DNA of 53,495 nucleotides, from assembly GCF_004833285.1 (NCBI RefSeq), contig NZ_STFG01000005.1, positions 142,535-196,029 on the forward strand, in the 5' to 3' direction. Every line of letters starts with the position of its first letter. Positions within the stretch are counted from its first letter, which is position 1. The notes beneath the pieces are model-generated. The model searched no databases, had not been told where the DNA came from, and was given only the letters and a program-made list of their open reading frames with translations. Positions 9,239 to 17,579 of the stretch are shown here, one piece after another. The DNA is from Lampropedia puyangensis (GTDB lineage: Bacteria; Pseudomonadota; Gammaproteobacteria; Burkholderiales; Burkholderiaceae_C). The translations under genes and the position numbers were made by a program.

Positions 9239-10009
9239 TTAGTTATTGCCATCCGGAACAAAAACATAGCCAACACCCCAAACGGTCTGAATGTAGCGGG
9301 GGGAGGTCGCATCTTCTTCAACCAATTTGCGCAAGCGGGAGACTTGAACGTCCAAACTGCGGTCAAATGGTTCAAATTCACGGCCGCGGGCCAATAACGC
9401 CAGCTTTTCACGTGACAGTGGCTGCCTTGGATGGCGTACCAAGGCTTTGAGCATGGCGAATTCACCTGTCGTCAAAGGCAGTTCTTCACCATTTTTATGC
9501 AGAGAACGGGCTCCCATATCAAAAGTAAATGCCCCAAAGTGGGCCACAGCACTGTCGCCGGCTGGCGCGCCTGGCGCCTCAATGGCAGGGCGGCGGCGCA
9601 GCACTGCATGGATGCGTGCGAGCAGCTCCCGTGGATTGAACGGCTTGCCAAGGTAGTCATCTGCACCGACTTCTAAGCCCACAATGCGATCCACATCTTC
9701 GCTTTTTGCCGTCAGCATGATGATTGGGGTGCGGTCGTTATTTCCGCGCAAGCGACGACATATGGATAGGCCATCCTCTCCCGGTAACATCAAGTCAAGC
9801 ACGATCAAATCGAACGTGTCTCGCAGCATCACGCGATTGAGCGCTTTACTGTCCTCTGCGACCATGACCTCAAATCCTTCCTGCGCAAGGTAGCGGCGCA
9901 ACAAATCACGGATTCGGGCATCGTCATCAACGATCAGAATTTTGTCGCCGCGACCAGTCGTCACGGGTTCTTGAGCGTCATCAATCAATGTATTTTCTTC
10001 AGTGTTCAT
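9239..10009 (-). CDS. ompR: OmpR-family response regulator
   Basis: This 256-residue DNA-binding regulator has a receiver domain at about residues 22-138: acidic pocket ILIVDDDARIRD, phospho-acceptor Asp in LIVLDLMLPGEDG, conserved Thr in MLTAKSED and conserved Lys in YLGKPF. A C-terminal OmpR/PhoB winged helix follows (about 155-250) with DVQVSRLRKLVEED and TVWGVGYVF. The length and the EnvZ-like kinase downstream make OmpR the best name. Orthologues in betaproteobacteria control porins and envelope genes, but the target set here is unknown. The upstream region contains the palindrome ATTGTTACAAT, possibly an autoregulatory site. Confidence 0.93.
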   Translation of the reverse strand: MNTEENTLIDDAQEPVTTGRGDKILIVDDDARIRDLLRRYLAQEGFEVMVAEDSKALNRVMLRDTFDLIVLDLMLPGEDGLSICRRLRGNNDRTPIIMLTAKSEDVDRIVGLEVGADDYLGKPFNPRELLARIHAVLRRRPAIEAPGAPAGDSAVAHFGAFTFDMGARSLHKNGEELPLTTGEFAMLKALVRHPRQPLSREKLALLARGREFEPFDRSLDVQVSRLRKLVEEDATSPRYIQTVWGVGYVFVPDGNN

Positions 10010-10086
10010 GGCATTTTCTGAATTTGTAACATGGCTATTGTGTCCAAAAAATTAAAAAAAATCCCGATAAGCCTTTGATTTTTATA

Positions 10087-10097
10087 ATTGTTACAAT
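10087..10097. promoter_or_regulatory. Palindrome in the promoter region of the OmpR-like gene
   Basis: ATTGT-T-ACAAT is a perfect 11-base palindrome in very AT-rich DNA 78 bases upstream of the ATG. Similar half-sites lie nearby (TTGTAAC near 10024, ATTGTG near 10035 and 10103). It could be a binding site for the regulator itself or another factor; this is inference only. Confidence 0.4.
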
Positions 10098-10165
10098 TTC
10101 ATATTGTGAACTGTTTACTTCTTTGCGTGAAAATCATACTGCGAGGGAATATTTGGCAGGTACAG

Positions 10166-10200
10166 TAAAAAGAACGCACAAAGTCTTGTCTGGCCGTTCT
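10166..10200 (-). terminator. Probable terminator downstream of hemW
   Basis: On the minus strand AGAACG (10195-10200) pairs with CGTTCT (10171-10176), with partial pairing inside the loop, and a T run follows (10166-10171). The stem is short and the loop large, so the call is moderate. Confidence 0.55.
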
Positions 10201-10214
10201 GATGCTTTCAAAAG

Positions 10215-11426
10215 TTAGGTGATAAACAAGGCCTGTAAGTCGCTCAAAAAATCAAAACCGCGCGTAGTGGGGCGAATGTGTCCGGGCGAGACTTGTTCAA
10301 GCAAACTGCGTTCTATGCCTTGCTCAAGGGCGGCTTCAATGCTTGATAGCGGCATGCCTGTACGGCTTTGGTAGTCCTCAAGCAAAAAACCAGCACGCAA
10401 CCGTAAGGCGTTGAGCATGTATTCAAAAGGGAGATCTTTGCGACTGACTTCGCTGTCCTGGGCTATGGCTTGCCCCTGCAGTGCAGCTTCGGTATAGCGC
10501 TGCGGATCGCGTATTCGCACTTGGCGAACAATGCGGTGCGCAAAACTCAGTTTGCTATGGGCACCGGCACCAATGCCAAGATAGTCACCAAATTGCCAGT
10601 AATTTTGGTTGTGCTGGCATTGATGAGCAGCTTGCGCGTAGGCAGAGACTTCATAGCGGTGTAGCTGGTGCAGCGCTGTGTCCTCAGTGATCTGGTCGAG
10701 CATGTCGTAAGCCAAATCATCATCCGGCAGGGCTGGAGGGTACTTGGCAAAAAAAGTATTAGGCTCGATGGTCAAATGGTAGACAGACAGATGGGGGGGG
10801 GCAACCGATAAAGCCGTTTTCAAGTCGTCTTTGAGCATGGCGAGCGTTTGCCCGGGCAAGGCATACATCAAATCCAAATTGAACGTATCAAAAGCCTCTT
10901 TGGCTTCGTGTACTGCTGCTAAAGCTTGGTCGCGGCTGTGTACCCGACCGAGCTTTTTCAAATGCTCGTCATCAAAGCTTTGTACTCCTATCGACAAACG
11001 AGTTACCCCGGCTGCGCGGTAGGCTGCAAACCGGTCTGTTTCGAATGTGCCTGGGTTGGCTTCGAGTGTAATTTCGCAGCCTGGGACTAAGCGCAAACGC
11101 GCACGCACACTGGCGAGCAGTTGGTCAATCTGCTCAGCAGAAAACAGACTGGGCGTACCGCCGCCAATAAAAATGCTGATGACACTGCGTCCCCAAATCA
11201 GAGGCAGTGCCGCATCAAGATCGGCTTGTACCGCATCAAGATAGCGCTGCATGCGGTCTTGCCCATCCGGTGATTGTGGCGAAGAAAGCGCATGCGAGTT
11301 GAAATCGCAATAGGGACACTTTCGAATACACCATGGCAAGTGGATGTACAGCGACAGTGGCGGCAGCTCTTTGAGTTGGAGTATGCCTGGGCGCATGTAA
11401 TGCTGGATATCGGCAGGGTAGGACAT
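10215..11426 (-). CDS. hemW: HemW, radical SAM haem chaperone
   Basis: This cytoplasmic radical SAM protein belongs to the coproporphyrinogen III oxidase-like HemW group. That group binds haem and is thought to deliver it to membrane enzymes, rather than oxidising coproporphyrinogen. The [4Fe-4S] motif is CIRKCPYCDF close to the N-terminus (YIHLPWC before it), followed by GGGTPS, and a C-terminal HemN-like domain. Candidate starts are ATG at 11456, 11426 and 11396. 11426 gives a 403-residue protein with the usual short leader before PPLSLYIHLPWC, though none has a good ribosome binding site. A run of nine C residues occurs in the coding strand (10793-10801). rdgB and rph, frequent neighbours, are absent. 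Confidence 0.93.
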   Translation of the reverse strand: MSYPADIQHYMRPGILQLKELPPLSLYIHLPWCIRKCPYCDFNSHALSSPQSPDGQDRMQRYLDAVQADLDAALPLIWGRSVISIFIGGGTPSLFSAEQIDQLLASVRARLRLVPGCEITLEANPGTFETDRFAAYRAAGVTRLSIGVQSFDDEHLKKLGRVHSRDQALAAVHEAKEAFDTFNLDLMYALPGQTLAMLKDDLKTALSVAPPHLSVYHLTIEPNTFFAKYPPALPDDDLAYDMLDQITEDTALHQLHRYEVSAYAQAAHQCQHNQNYWQFGDYLGIGAGAHSKLSFAHRIVRQVRIRDPQRYTEAALQGQAIAQDSEVSRKDLPFEYMLNALRLRAGFLLEDYQSRTGMPLSSIEAALEQGIERSLLEQVSPGHIRPTTRGFDFLSDLQALFIT

Positions 11427-11863
11427 GAATAGAAAAAACGAATACCACTGCAGCATGACAGATCGGATCTGTGTTGTCAGAGGGCTATGGCGCCGATGCG
11501 GTGCAGCAAAGTGGCCGAATCTTACCTGCGTGCACAGTCCTCCGCTGGCGATGCCATCAATACCATTGCATGCCGCAGCTTCTATTGGTTGCCCCCCCCT
11601 GCTGTTAAGCGATTAAAAATCATCAGCACTGATGTGAAGATTCAGCGCTAATGCTGAGATCACCCCCAATACAATTGAGCCACTTAGGAGAATAATGCGC
11701 AGCCAGTTGCACTAGCAGGCGCTGCGGTATTCAAACTAAAGCATCATCCATGCGCATATTAATTTCGTTTCGTGTATGTGCGGCTTTGCCGCATCCAACG
11801 CGACACCTGACTTTGCCTGTGGTTGAGAAATTTATCGTTTCACTAGAGCAACAGGGCATAAGC
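11427..11863. other. Divergent intergenic region between hemW and the EamA transporter gene
   Basis: No full gene was seen in about 437 bases. The region holds a run of eight C residues (11592-11599), an inverted repeat CATCAG-CA-CTGATG (11621-11634), another short repeat TCAGC/GCTGA (11642-11657) and a six-codon open frame (ATG at 11695, TAG at 11713-11715) preceded by AGGAG. Promoters for both flanking genes should lie here. Confidence 0.5.
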
Positions 11864-12760
11864 ATGCACGCACTTTGGATGGTTTTGGGCGCTTTTCTGT
11901 TTGCAACGATGGGCGTTTGCGTTAAATATGCATCGGAAAGCTTCTCTGCTGCTGAGATGGTTTTTTACCGGGGTGTCATCGGCATGGCGATTTTGGCGTT
12001 GCTGGCAAGGCAACAAGGGGTTTCACTTAAAACGCACCATCCGGGCATGCATGCGTGGCGAAGTTTTATTGGTGTGCTGGCTTTAGGTGCATGGTTTTAT
12101 GCCTTGGGTCTGTTGCCGCTAGCAACGGCCATGACGCTTAATTACATGAGCAGCGTGTGGATTGGCGTTTTCATCGTGGCCAGTGCACTTTTGTATTGGC
12201 GCCCCAGCGTGGGTAATAGCAAGCCACCACTGCATGTAGGCTTATTGCTCACGGTACTTATGGGGTTTGCTGGTGTCGTCATGATGCTGCAGCCCAGTTT
12301 TCAGGCGGACCAGAGCGTGCCCGCCATTGTAGGCTTGCTTTCGGGGATGTTCGCTGCGTTGGCGTATATGCAGGTGGTGGTTTTGGCGCGCATCGGTGAG
12401 CCCGAAACACGAGTCGTTTTTTACTTTGCAGCAGCAGGCATGCTTGCTGGTGGTGTGGTGATGCTTTTTACCGAAACGCACTCACTACTCACGCCGCAAG
12501 CGTGGTGGCTGTTGCCTATTGGTATATTGGCTGCACTGGGGCAGTTGTGCATGACACGCGCGTATTCCACGGCAGCCGGCCCCCGAAATACGCTTGTAGT
12601 AGCTAGCCTGCAGTATTCAGGCATTGTGTTTGGCGCTATATATAGTGTGCTGTTGTTTTCTGAGGCATTGGGTTTATGGGGGTGGATTGGGATGGCGCTG
12701 ATTGTGGCTAGCGGCTTGGCGGCCACCTTCTTGCGCACGCGCGCTGTTAAACCGAGTTGA
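11864..12760 (+). CDS. EamA/DMT-family transporter
   Basis: This 298-residue inner-membrane protein of the drug/metabolite transporter superfamily has about ten hydrophobic helices in two EamA repeats (first from MHALWMVLGAFLFATMG, second from VGLLSGMFAALAYMQVV). The conserved glycines and the SGLAATFL end are typical. The substrate cannot be predicted; relatives export amino acids, metabolites or nucleosides. The frame stays open upstream to 11750, but that extension is not membrane-like, so ATG 11864, just before the first helix, is preferred despite a weak ribosome binding site. The gene stands alone, divergent from hemW. Confidence 0.88.
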   Translation: MHALWMVLGAFLFATMGVCVKYASESFSAAEMVFYRGVIGMAILALLARQQGVSLKTHHPGMHAWRSFIGVLALGAWFYALGLLPLATAMTLNYMSSVWIGVFIVASALLYWRPSVGNSKPPLHVGLLLTVLMGFAGVVMMLQPSFQADQSVPAIVGLLSGMFAALAYMQVVVLARIGEPETRVVFYFAAAGMLAGGVVMLFTETHSLLTPQAWWLLPIGILAALGQLCMTRAYSTAAGPRNTLVVASLQYSGIVFGAIYSVLLFSEALGLWGWIGMALIVASGLAATFLRTRAVKPS

Positions 12761-12922
12761 GCAGCCAATTCAGGTTGCCGTTCTTGTCAGATTGATCGAT
12801 TAGAGGTTGTCACCGCTGACCTGAAGCACCGGTGTCAAGTGCGTATACAACTTAAGGTCTCCATGCATGCTGCTTTTCCAACGGTTATGATGGCGCTCTT
12901 CTTTTGTTCGCTCTTTGAGGTT

Positions 12923-12928
12923 GGAGGT
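12923..12928 (+). promoter_or_regulatory. Ribosome binding site that fixes a GTG start for yfiR
   Basis: GGAGGT lies 6 bases before the GTG at 12935, in frame with the signal peptide of the YfiR-like gene. The downstream ATG at 12956 lacks a comparable site. Confidence 0.7.
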
Positions 12929-12934
12929 TTTAGC

Positions 12935-13549
12935 GTGGGATCTGCATCCCAGATCATGACTCGTTGCTATGCTGCGCTGCTGGTTAGCGGGCTGTGCCTT
13001 GCCCCACTGCTTTCCTATGCCCAAGCCGCTGTGGTAACGGACTCGCCAACAAAAAGTACTCTTCCCGCCGATAATTCTGCGGCAACTGGAGAGGATGCTC
13101 AGGTTGCCAGAGTCATTGCAGGGATGTTGGGCTACACCTACTGGCCGGAGCAGAAAAGTAAGCGAACCTTGTGCGTGGTCGCTGAGAGTTCATTTGCAAA
13201 CCAGTTGCAAGAACATGTCAGTGCTCTGGCCAACCGCGAACAGTGGGAAACAAAAACGCTTCAACCTCCTTATGGCACCAGTTTGCCTGAAGGCTGCGAT
13301 GCGTTGTACTTGACGTCAGCTTTTGCGCAAGCACATGCTTCGGTGCTCTCCAGTATTCAGAATTTACCTGTGATGACGGTGATTGAGAATTCACCATTTT
13401 GCGATGAAGGGGCTGTTTTTTGCCTAGATGCAAAACAAGGTAAGCGCATCACATTTCAAGTCAATCTTGACGCGATGGCTTTGAGTACCCTGCGGGTGAA
13501 TCCTCAAGTCTTACGTATGGGGCGCGAACAGGAGCGCAGTGCCCCATGA
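12935..13549 (+). CDS. yfiR: YfiR-family periplasmic repressor of a diguanylate cyclase
   Basis: This 204-residue protein belongs to the YfiR/DUF4154 family, with an N-terminal signal peptide (CYAALLVSGLCLAPLLSYAQA) that places it in the periplasm. In Pseudomonas aeruginosa YfiR binds the periplasmic domain of YfiN and keeps its cyclase off; its function depends on disulfides. Three Cys follow the signal peptide in the mature part (around LPEGCDALY, SPFCDEG, VFCLDA), plus one in RTLCVV, consistent with redox control. The GTG at 12935 with a good Shine-Dalgarno is preferred over upstream ATG codons. The stop codon overlaps the yfiN start (ATGA), implying translational coupling. Confidence 0.88.
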   Translation: MGSASQIMTRCYAALLVSGLCLAPLLSYAQAAVVTDSPTKSTLPADNSAATGEDAQVARVIAGMLGYTYWPEQKSKRTLCVVAESSFANQLQEHVSALANREQWETKTLQPPYGTSLPEGCDALYLTSAFAQAHASVLSSIQNLPVMTVIENSPFCDEGAVFCLDAKQGKRITFQVNLDAMALSTLRVNPQVLRMGREQERSAP

Positions 13550-14802
13550 AAAACGGGGCCGAAGTTCGAGAGCTTTCGCCCGCCTCCGAGATGAGCCTGC
13601 GCAGGCTAATACGCAGGACCCAACTCAAAGGAGCGCTGGTGATCGTGCTGATCACCAGTCTTTGCCTGATTGCTGCAGGGATGTGGACGATTGGCAGGTA
13701 TGCCGATATGCATTTAAATCTGTTGGCGAGGACCTTGGCTTACAACGTTGAGGCGGCCATGGTGTTCGATGACCGTGTGGAAGTGCAGCAAATACTTGAC
13801 TCCATTGCTGAACCCGAAGGCTTATCGCAGGCGCAGGTGCAAGATACACAGGGAGTAGTTTTGGGAGCCTACCGGGATGAAGGCGCTGTGACTGCATTTG
13901 CCAATATTCTCTCGAACAGGGTTATCAAGCAACCGGTAGTGGTGCCTGTGGTGCACGAAGGAAAAATGATTGGGCAAGTGAGTGTGCGCATCAAAGCCCA
14001 TACTCTATTGGGTTTTCTTGCTGTTGGTATTGGTTTGGTTTTGGCTGCGGTTGTGCTGAGTGCTGGCGTATCAACCTTAGTATCCAAATACTTGCAGCGT
14101 AAGCTTTCGCAGCCTTTGGGCGTTTTGTCTGGCGCCATGCGCCGTATTGCCCGCGAGCGAAGCTTCCATGAGCGTATTCCCCACACCAAAATTGCTGAAC
14201 TCGACCGCTTAGGCCGTGACATCAATAGTTTGATTGAGGAGGTTGAACGTTGGCATAGTTCACTTGAGGGTGAAAAAGCCTTGCTGGCATACCATGCAGA
14301 GCATGATGCGTTGACTGGCGCTGCCAATCGCAGGCAGCTGGAGCCTCTTTTTCAGATTGCTATCAAGGAATCAGAGCGAACAGGACGAAGTTTTGCTTTA
14401 CTGGCTCTTGATTGTGACGACTTCAAACAGGTTAATGATCGCTATGGGCATGCTGCTGGCGATCAAGTGCTTAAAAAACTCGTCTATGTGATCAAGCGAT
14501 CAATCAGGCAGACCGATGCAATCGTTCGAACTGGCGGGGATGAGTTTGTCATTTTGCTTGCAGGAGTTAAAGGCAGGGACAATACACAGTTGATTGCGAG
14601 AAAAATCATTCAGAGAATCAGCCAAACCGTTTTACTTGGTGAGACTCAAGGCCAGCAGCTGTCCATCAGTATCGGGGAAGCTTTATATCCAGAAGACGGG
14701 CTAACCCTTGAGCAGCTGATGAAGGTTGCTGACGTGGCCATGTATTCGGCCAAGAGGCATGGACAGGACAGTCCCGCTTTGTGGCCATCAAAATCGCAAT
14801 AG
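13546..14802 (+). CDS. yfiN: Membrane diguanylate cyclase, YfiN/TpbB-like
   Basis: This 418-residue inner-membrane enzyme makes cyclic di-GMP from two GTP. The first membrane helix is at about 25-45 (LVIVLITSLCLIAAG), then a short periplasmic CHASE8-like domain (about 48-145), a second helix (about 152-180, ending VLSAGVSTL), a HAMP linker, and a GGDEF domain from about 250. The active site reads GGDEF at about 330-334, so it should be active. An RQTD inhibitory I-site lies five residues upstream, so product inhibition is expected. It overlaps yfiR by 4 bases and is followed by the yfiB-like lipoprotein gene, so it is the output of a periplasm-sensing YfiBNR module, expected to raise c-di-GMP and biofilm formation under envelope or redox stress. 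Confidence 0.93.
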   Translation: MKNGAEVRELSPASEMSLRRLIRRTQLKGALVIVLITSLCLIAAGMWTIGRYADMHLNLLARTLAYNVEAAMVFDDRVEVQQILDSIAEPEGLSQAQVQDTQGVVLGAYRDEGAVTAFANILSNRVIKQPVVVPVVHEGKMIGQVSVRIKAHTLLGFLAVGIGLVLAAVVLSAGVSTLVSKYLQRKLSQPLGVLSGAMRRIARERSFHERIPHTKIAELDRLGRDINSLIEEVERWHSSLEGEKALLAYHAEHDALTGAANRRQLEPLFQIAIKESERTGRSFALLALDCDDFKQVNDRYGHAAGDQVLKKLVYVIKRSIRQTDAIVRTGGDEFVILLAGVKGRDNTQLIARKIIQRISQTVLLGETQGQQLSISIGEALYPEDGLTLEQLMKVADVAMYSAKRHGQDSPALWPSKSQ

Positions 14803-14826
14803 AAATAACCTTTTAGGAGAATGACA

Positions 14827-15333
14827 GTGCTGAGTAAACGACATTTTTTGACTAAGAGTCTCGCCATTTTGGGGGCGGGCTTGGTATTGGCAGCATGCCA
14901 GACGCCGCCTGCAGGCCATGCAGGCCTGAGCGCTGCGCAGGTTGCCGCGCTCGAGCAAGAGGGGTTTCACATCGTTGATGACGGAATGCAACTGGATTTG
15001 AGTGGACGTTTATTGTTTGCGTTGGATTCGTCGACAACAAGCCCTGAAATCAAGACCGTTGTGACCAAAATGACAACGGTGCTGTTGACAGTCGGAGTGA
15101 ACCGCGTTCGTCTTGATGGCCATACGGACAATGTTGGCAATGAGGCGTACAACATGCAGCTGTCTGAAAAACGTGCGCAATCGGTTGCGGCGCTGATGGA
15201 GGAAACAGGTTTTAACCCGGCTGCTATTCAAGTTCGCGGCTTGGGCCCCACACGACCGATTGCAGACAATGCGACTGAAGAAGGGCGCGCTATGAATCGC
15301 CGTGTCTCTGTAATCGTTAGCAACGTCAATTAA
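14827..15333 (+). CDS. yfiB: OmpA-domain lipoprotein, YfiB-like
   Basis: This outer-membrane lipoprotein has a signal peptide ending at the lipobox VLAAC (mature Cys followed by QTPPAG) and a C-terminal OmpA/Pal peptidoglycan-binding domain (about 60-168). Typical residues include LDGHTDNVGNEAYNMQLSEKRAQ and the ending NRRVSVIV. In Pseudomonas YfiB sequesters YfiR at the cell wall and so activates YfiN. AGGAG lies 7 bases before the GTG at 14827 but only 1 base from the ATG at 14821, so GTG is preferred; ATG 14821 would add two residues. It lies 24 bases after yfiN and completes an R-N-B operon, a different gene order from the Pseudomonas yfiBNR. Confidence 0.9.
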   Translation: MLSKRHFLTKSLAILGAGLVLAACQTPPAGHAGLSAAQVAALEQEGFHIVDDGMQLDLSGRLLFALDSSTTSPEIKTVVTKMTTVLLTVGVNRVRLDGHTDNVGNEAYNMQLSEKRAQSVAALMEETGFNPAAIQVRGLGPTRPIADNATEEGRAMNRRVSVIVSNVN

Positions 15334-15386
15334 CCTATGTTTTTTTTGATCTAGTTCGATTTTCTGGCAGGGTTTTTTAAAGCGGT

Positions 15387-17537
15387 ATGGCCACATCTTC
15401 TTCAGTAAATCCTGCTATTGGCAAAGCACTGGATAAGCTGGGCTTGTTGCGAGACATCGATTTGGTCTTGCACTTGCCGCTGCGTTACGAGGACGATACG
15501 CGTATCGTGCCCATTGCCGAGGTTAGAGATGGGCAAGTCGCCCAGATTGAAGCTACGGTGATTTCCAACGAAGTGCAGCAGCGGCCAAAGCGACAACTGG
15601 TGGTTGTGGTGGAAGACACTTCTGGCAGTTGCCAGTTGCGGTTTCTGCACTTTTATCCATCGCAGCAGAAAACCATGGCACCGGGCAAACGCTTACGCAT
15701 TCAAGGTGAAGTGCGTGGCGGCTTTTGGGGCAAGCAGATGGTGCACCCGCAACTGCGCAAGGTTGAGGCGCCTTTGCCTGTTGCATTAACTCCTGTATAC
15801 CCCACAAGCAAAGGCCTACCGCAGGCCTATTTGCGGCGCATGATTGTGATGGCGCTGCATCGTGTGCGCTTGCGTGAAACCTTACCTGATGGAGTTTGGC
15901 AGACCATTGGTCCGCCGCCCATCCTTGCCCAGCCACGCGCACAAGCTCAACCGCTTTGGTGGCCTTTAGATCGCGCTTTGCAGTTTCTGCACCATCCGCA
16001 GCCTGATGTGGCGATTCAGACCCTGGAAGACCACAGCCACCCGGCGTGGCAGCGCCTCAAGGTCGAAGAGTTGCTGGCCCAACAGCTCTCTCAGTGGCGG
16101 GTACGCCAGCTGCGCGAGCAGTTCACAGCCCCTGTGTTAAAACCTGTTCGTAAGAGGGGTGAGCTGGCCTTGCATGAGCAGCTTCTGGGGTTGATTGCAT
16201 TTGAACTTACTAAGGCGCAGCGGCGTGTCGTCACGGAGATTGCTGACGATATTGCTCGCGACGTTCCAATGCACCGGCTGTTGCAAGGCGATGTGGGCTC
16301 GGGTAAAACGGTTGTGGCCGCATTGGCTGCCTGCATCGCCATCGATTCAGGCTGGCAGTGTGCTTTGATGGCCCCCACAGAGATTTTGGCCGAGCAGCAC
16401 TTCAGAAAACTCTCTGATTGGCTCTGCCCCTTATTGGTGGCACGCGGCAAGCAAGTAGCATGGCTGGCTGGAACACAAAAGAAAAAACAACGGGAGCACA
16501 TGCTGGATATGGTGCGTAGCGGTGAAGCCGCACTGGTTGTGGGCACTCATGCGGTTATTCAAGAGCATGTTGAATTTGATCATTTGGGTTTGGTCATCAT
16601 TGATGAGCAGCATCGTTTTGGTGTCGAACAACGCTTGAGTCTGCGCGATCGCCAGCGCAGTAAAGGGGCTAATGCGCAGCAGGCTAGTACAGGAGCGGTA
16701 CTTGAGCCGCATATGCTGATGATGTCTGCCACGCCTATTCCGCGCACGTTGGCAATGACCTATTACGCCGACTTGAGCGTTTCAACGATTGATGAGTTGC
16801 CGCCAGGAAGAACTCCAGTAGTGACCCGATTGATTGTTGATAGCCGCCGAGAAGAGTTGATTGAGCGGCTCAAGCACCAAGTGACCCAAGGGCGTCAAGC
16901 TTATTGGGTATGCCCTTTGATTGAAGAGAGTGAGGCGTTGGATCTTTCTAATGCGACCGCCACCTACGAAGATTTGCAAGAAGCCATGCCACATATTCCT
17001 ATGGGGTTGTTGCACTCGCGCATGCCTGCGGCACAGAAGCAAGAAGTTATGGCTCGCTTTTCGTCTGGTGAACTTGGTATTTTGGTCGCCACTACAGTGA
17101 TTGAAGTAGGGGTGGACGTGCCCAACGCCTCACTGATGGTGGTGGAGCATGCCGAGCGGTTTGGTTTGTCTCAGTTGCACCAATTGCGCGGCCGTGTTGG
17201 CAGAGGTAGTGCTCAATCGGCGTGCATTTTGCTTTACTCAACTGGTGAGAGTGGCCACTTGAGCGATACGGCCAAGGATCGACTCAGCGCCATGGCACAG
17301 ACCAACGATGGCTTTGAAATTGCCAGACGAGACTTGGAGATTCGCGGCCCCGGTGAGTTCATGGGAGCGAGGCAGTCTGGTGCGGCCTTGTTGCGCTTTG
17401 CCGATCTGGAGACTGACCAGCACCTGCTGGAGTGGGCCAGAGAACTGGCGCCGATCATGCTCAAAGACCATCCGCATTTGGCCGAAGAGCATATGCAGCG
17501 CTGGCTGGGTGGGCGCTGGGATTATTTGAAGGCCTGA
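15387..17537 (+). CDS. recG: ATP-dependent DNA helicase RecG
   Basis: This 716-residue superfamily 2 helicase regresses stalled forks and processes Holliday junctions and R-loops. An N-terminal wedge/OB domain (about 1-230) is followed by helicase motif I GDVGSGKT at about residue 302, motif II as DEQH (VIIDEQHRFG), motif III MSATPIPRT, and motifs V/VI in TTVIEVGVDVPNA and QLRGRVGRG. It is complete. The codons of the last 60 or so residues are noticeably richer in GC than the rest, marking the left edge of the GC-rich block. The MFS gene converges on it 42 bases downstream. Confidence 0.97.
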   Translation: MATSSSVNPAIGKALDKLGLLRDIDLVLHLPLRYEDDTRIVPIAEVRDGQVAQIEATVISNEVQQRPKRQLVVVVEDTSGSCQLRFLHFYPSQQKTMAPGKRLRIQGEVRGGFWGKQMVHPQLRKVEAPLPVALTPVYPTSKGLPQAYLRRMIVMALHRVRLRETLPDGVWQTIGPPPILAQPRAQAQPLWWPLDRALQFLHHPQPDVAIQTLEDHSHPAWQRLKVEELLAQQLSQWRVRQLREQFTAPVLKPVRKRGELALHEQLLGLIAFELTKAQRRVVTEIADDIARDVPMHRLLQGDVGSGKTVVAALAACIAIDSGWQCALMAPTEILAEQHFRKLSDWLCPLLVARGKQVAWLAGTQKKKQREHMLDMVRSGEAALVVGTHAVIQEHVEFDHLGLVIIDEQHRFGVEQRLSLRDRQRSKGANAQQASTGAVLEPHMLMMSATPIPRTLAMTYYADLSVSTIDELPPGRTPVVTRLIVDSRREELIERLKHQVTQGRQAYWVCPLIEESEALDLSNATATYEDLQEAMPHIPMGLLHSRMPAAQKQEVMARFSSGELGILVATTVIEVGVDVPNASLMVVEHAERFGLSQLHQLRGRVGRGSAQSACILLYSTGESGHLSDTAKDRLSAMAQTNDGFEIARRDLEIRGPGEFMGARQSGAALLRFADLETDQHLLEWARELAPIMLKDHPHLAEEHMQRWLGGRWDYLKA

Positions 17538-17579
17538 GCACCTCTTACGGCGCTCAGCGCATTATCCAAGCGCAGTCGC

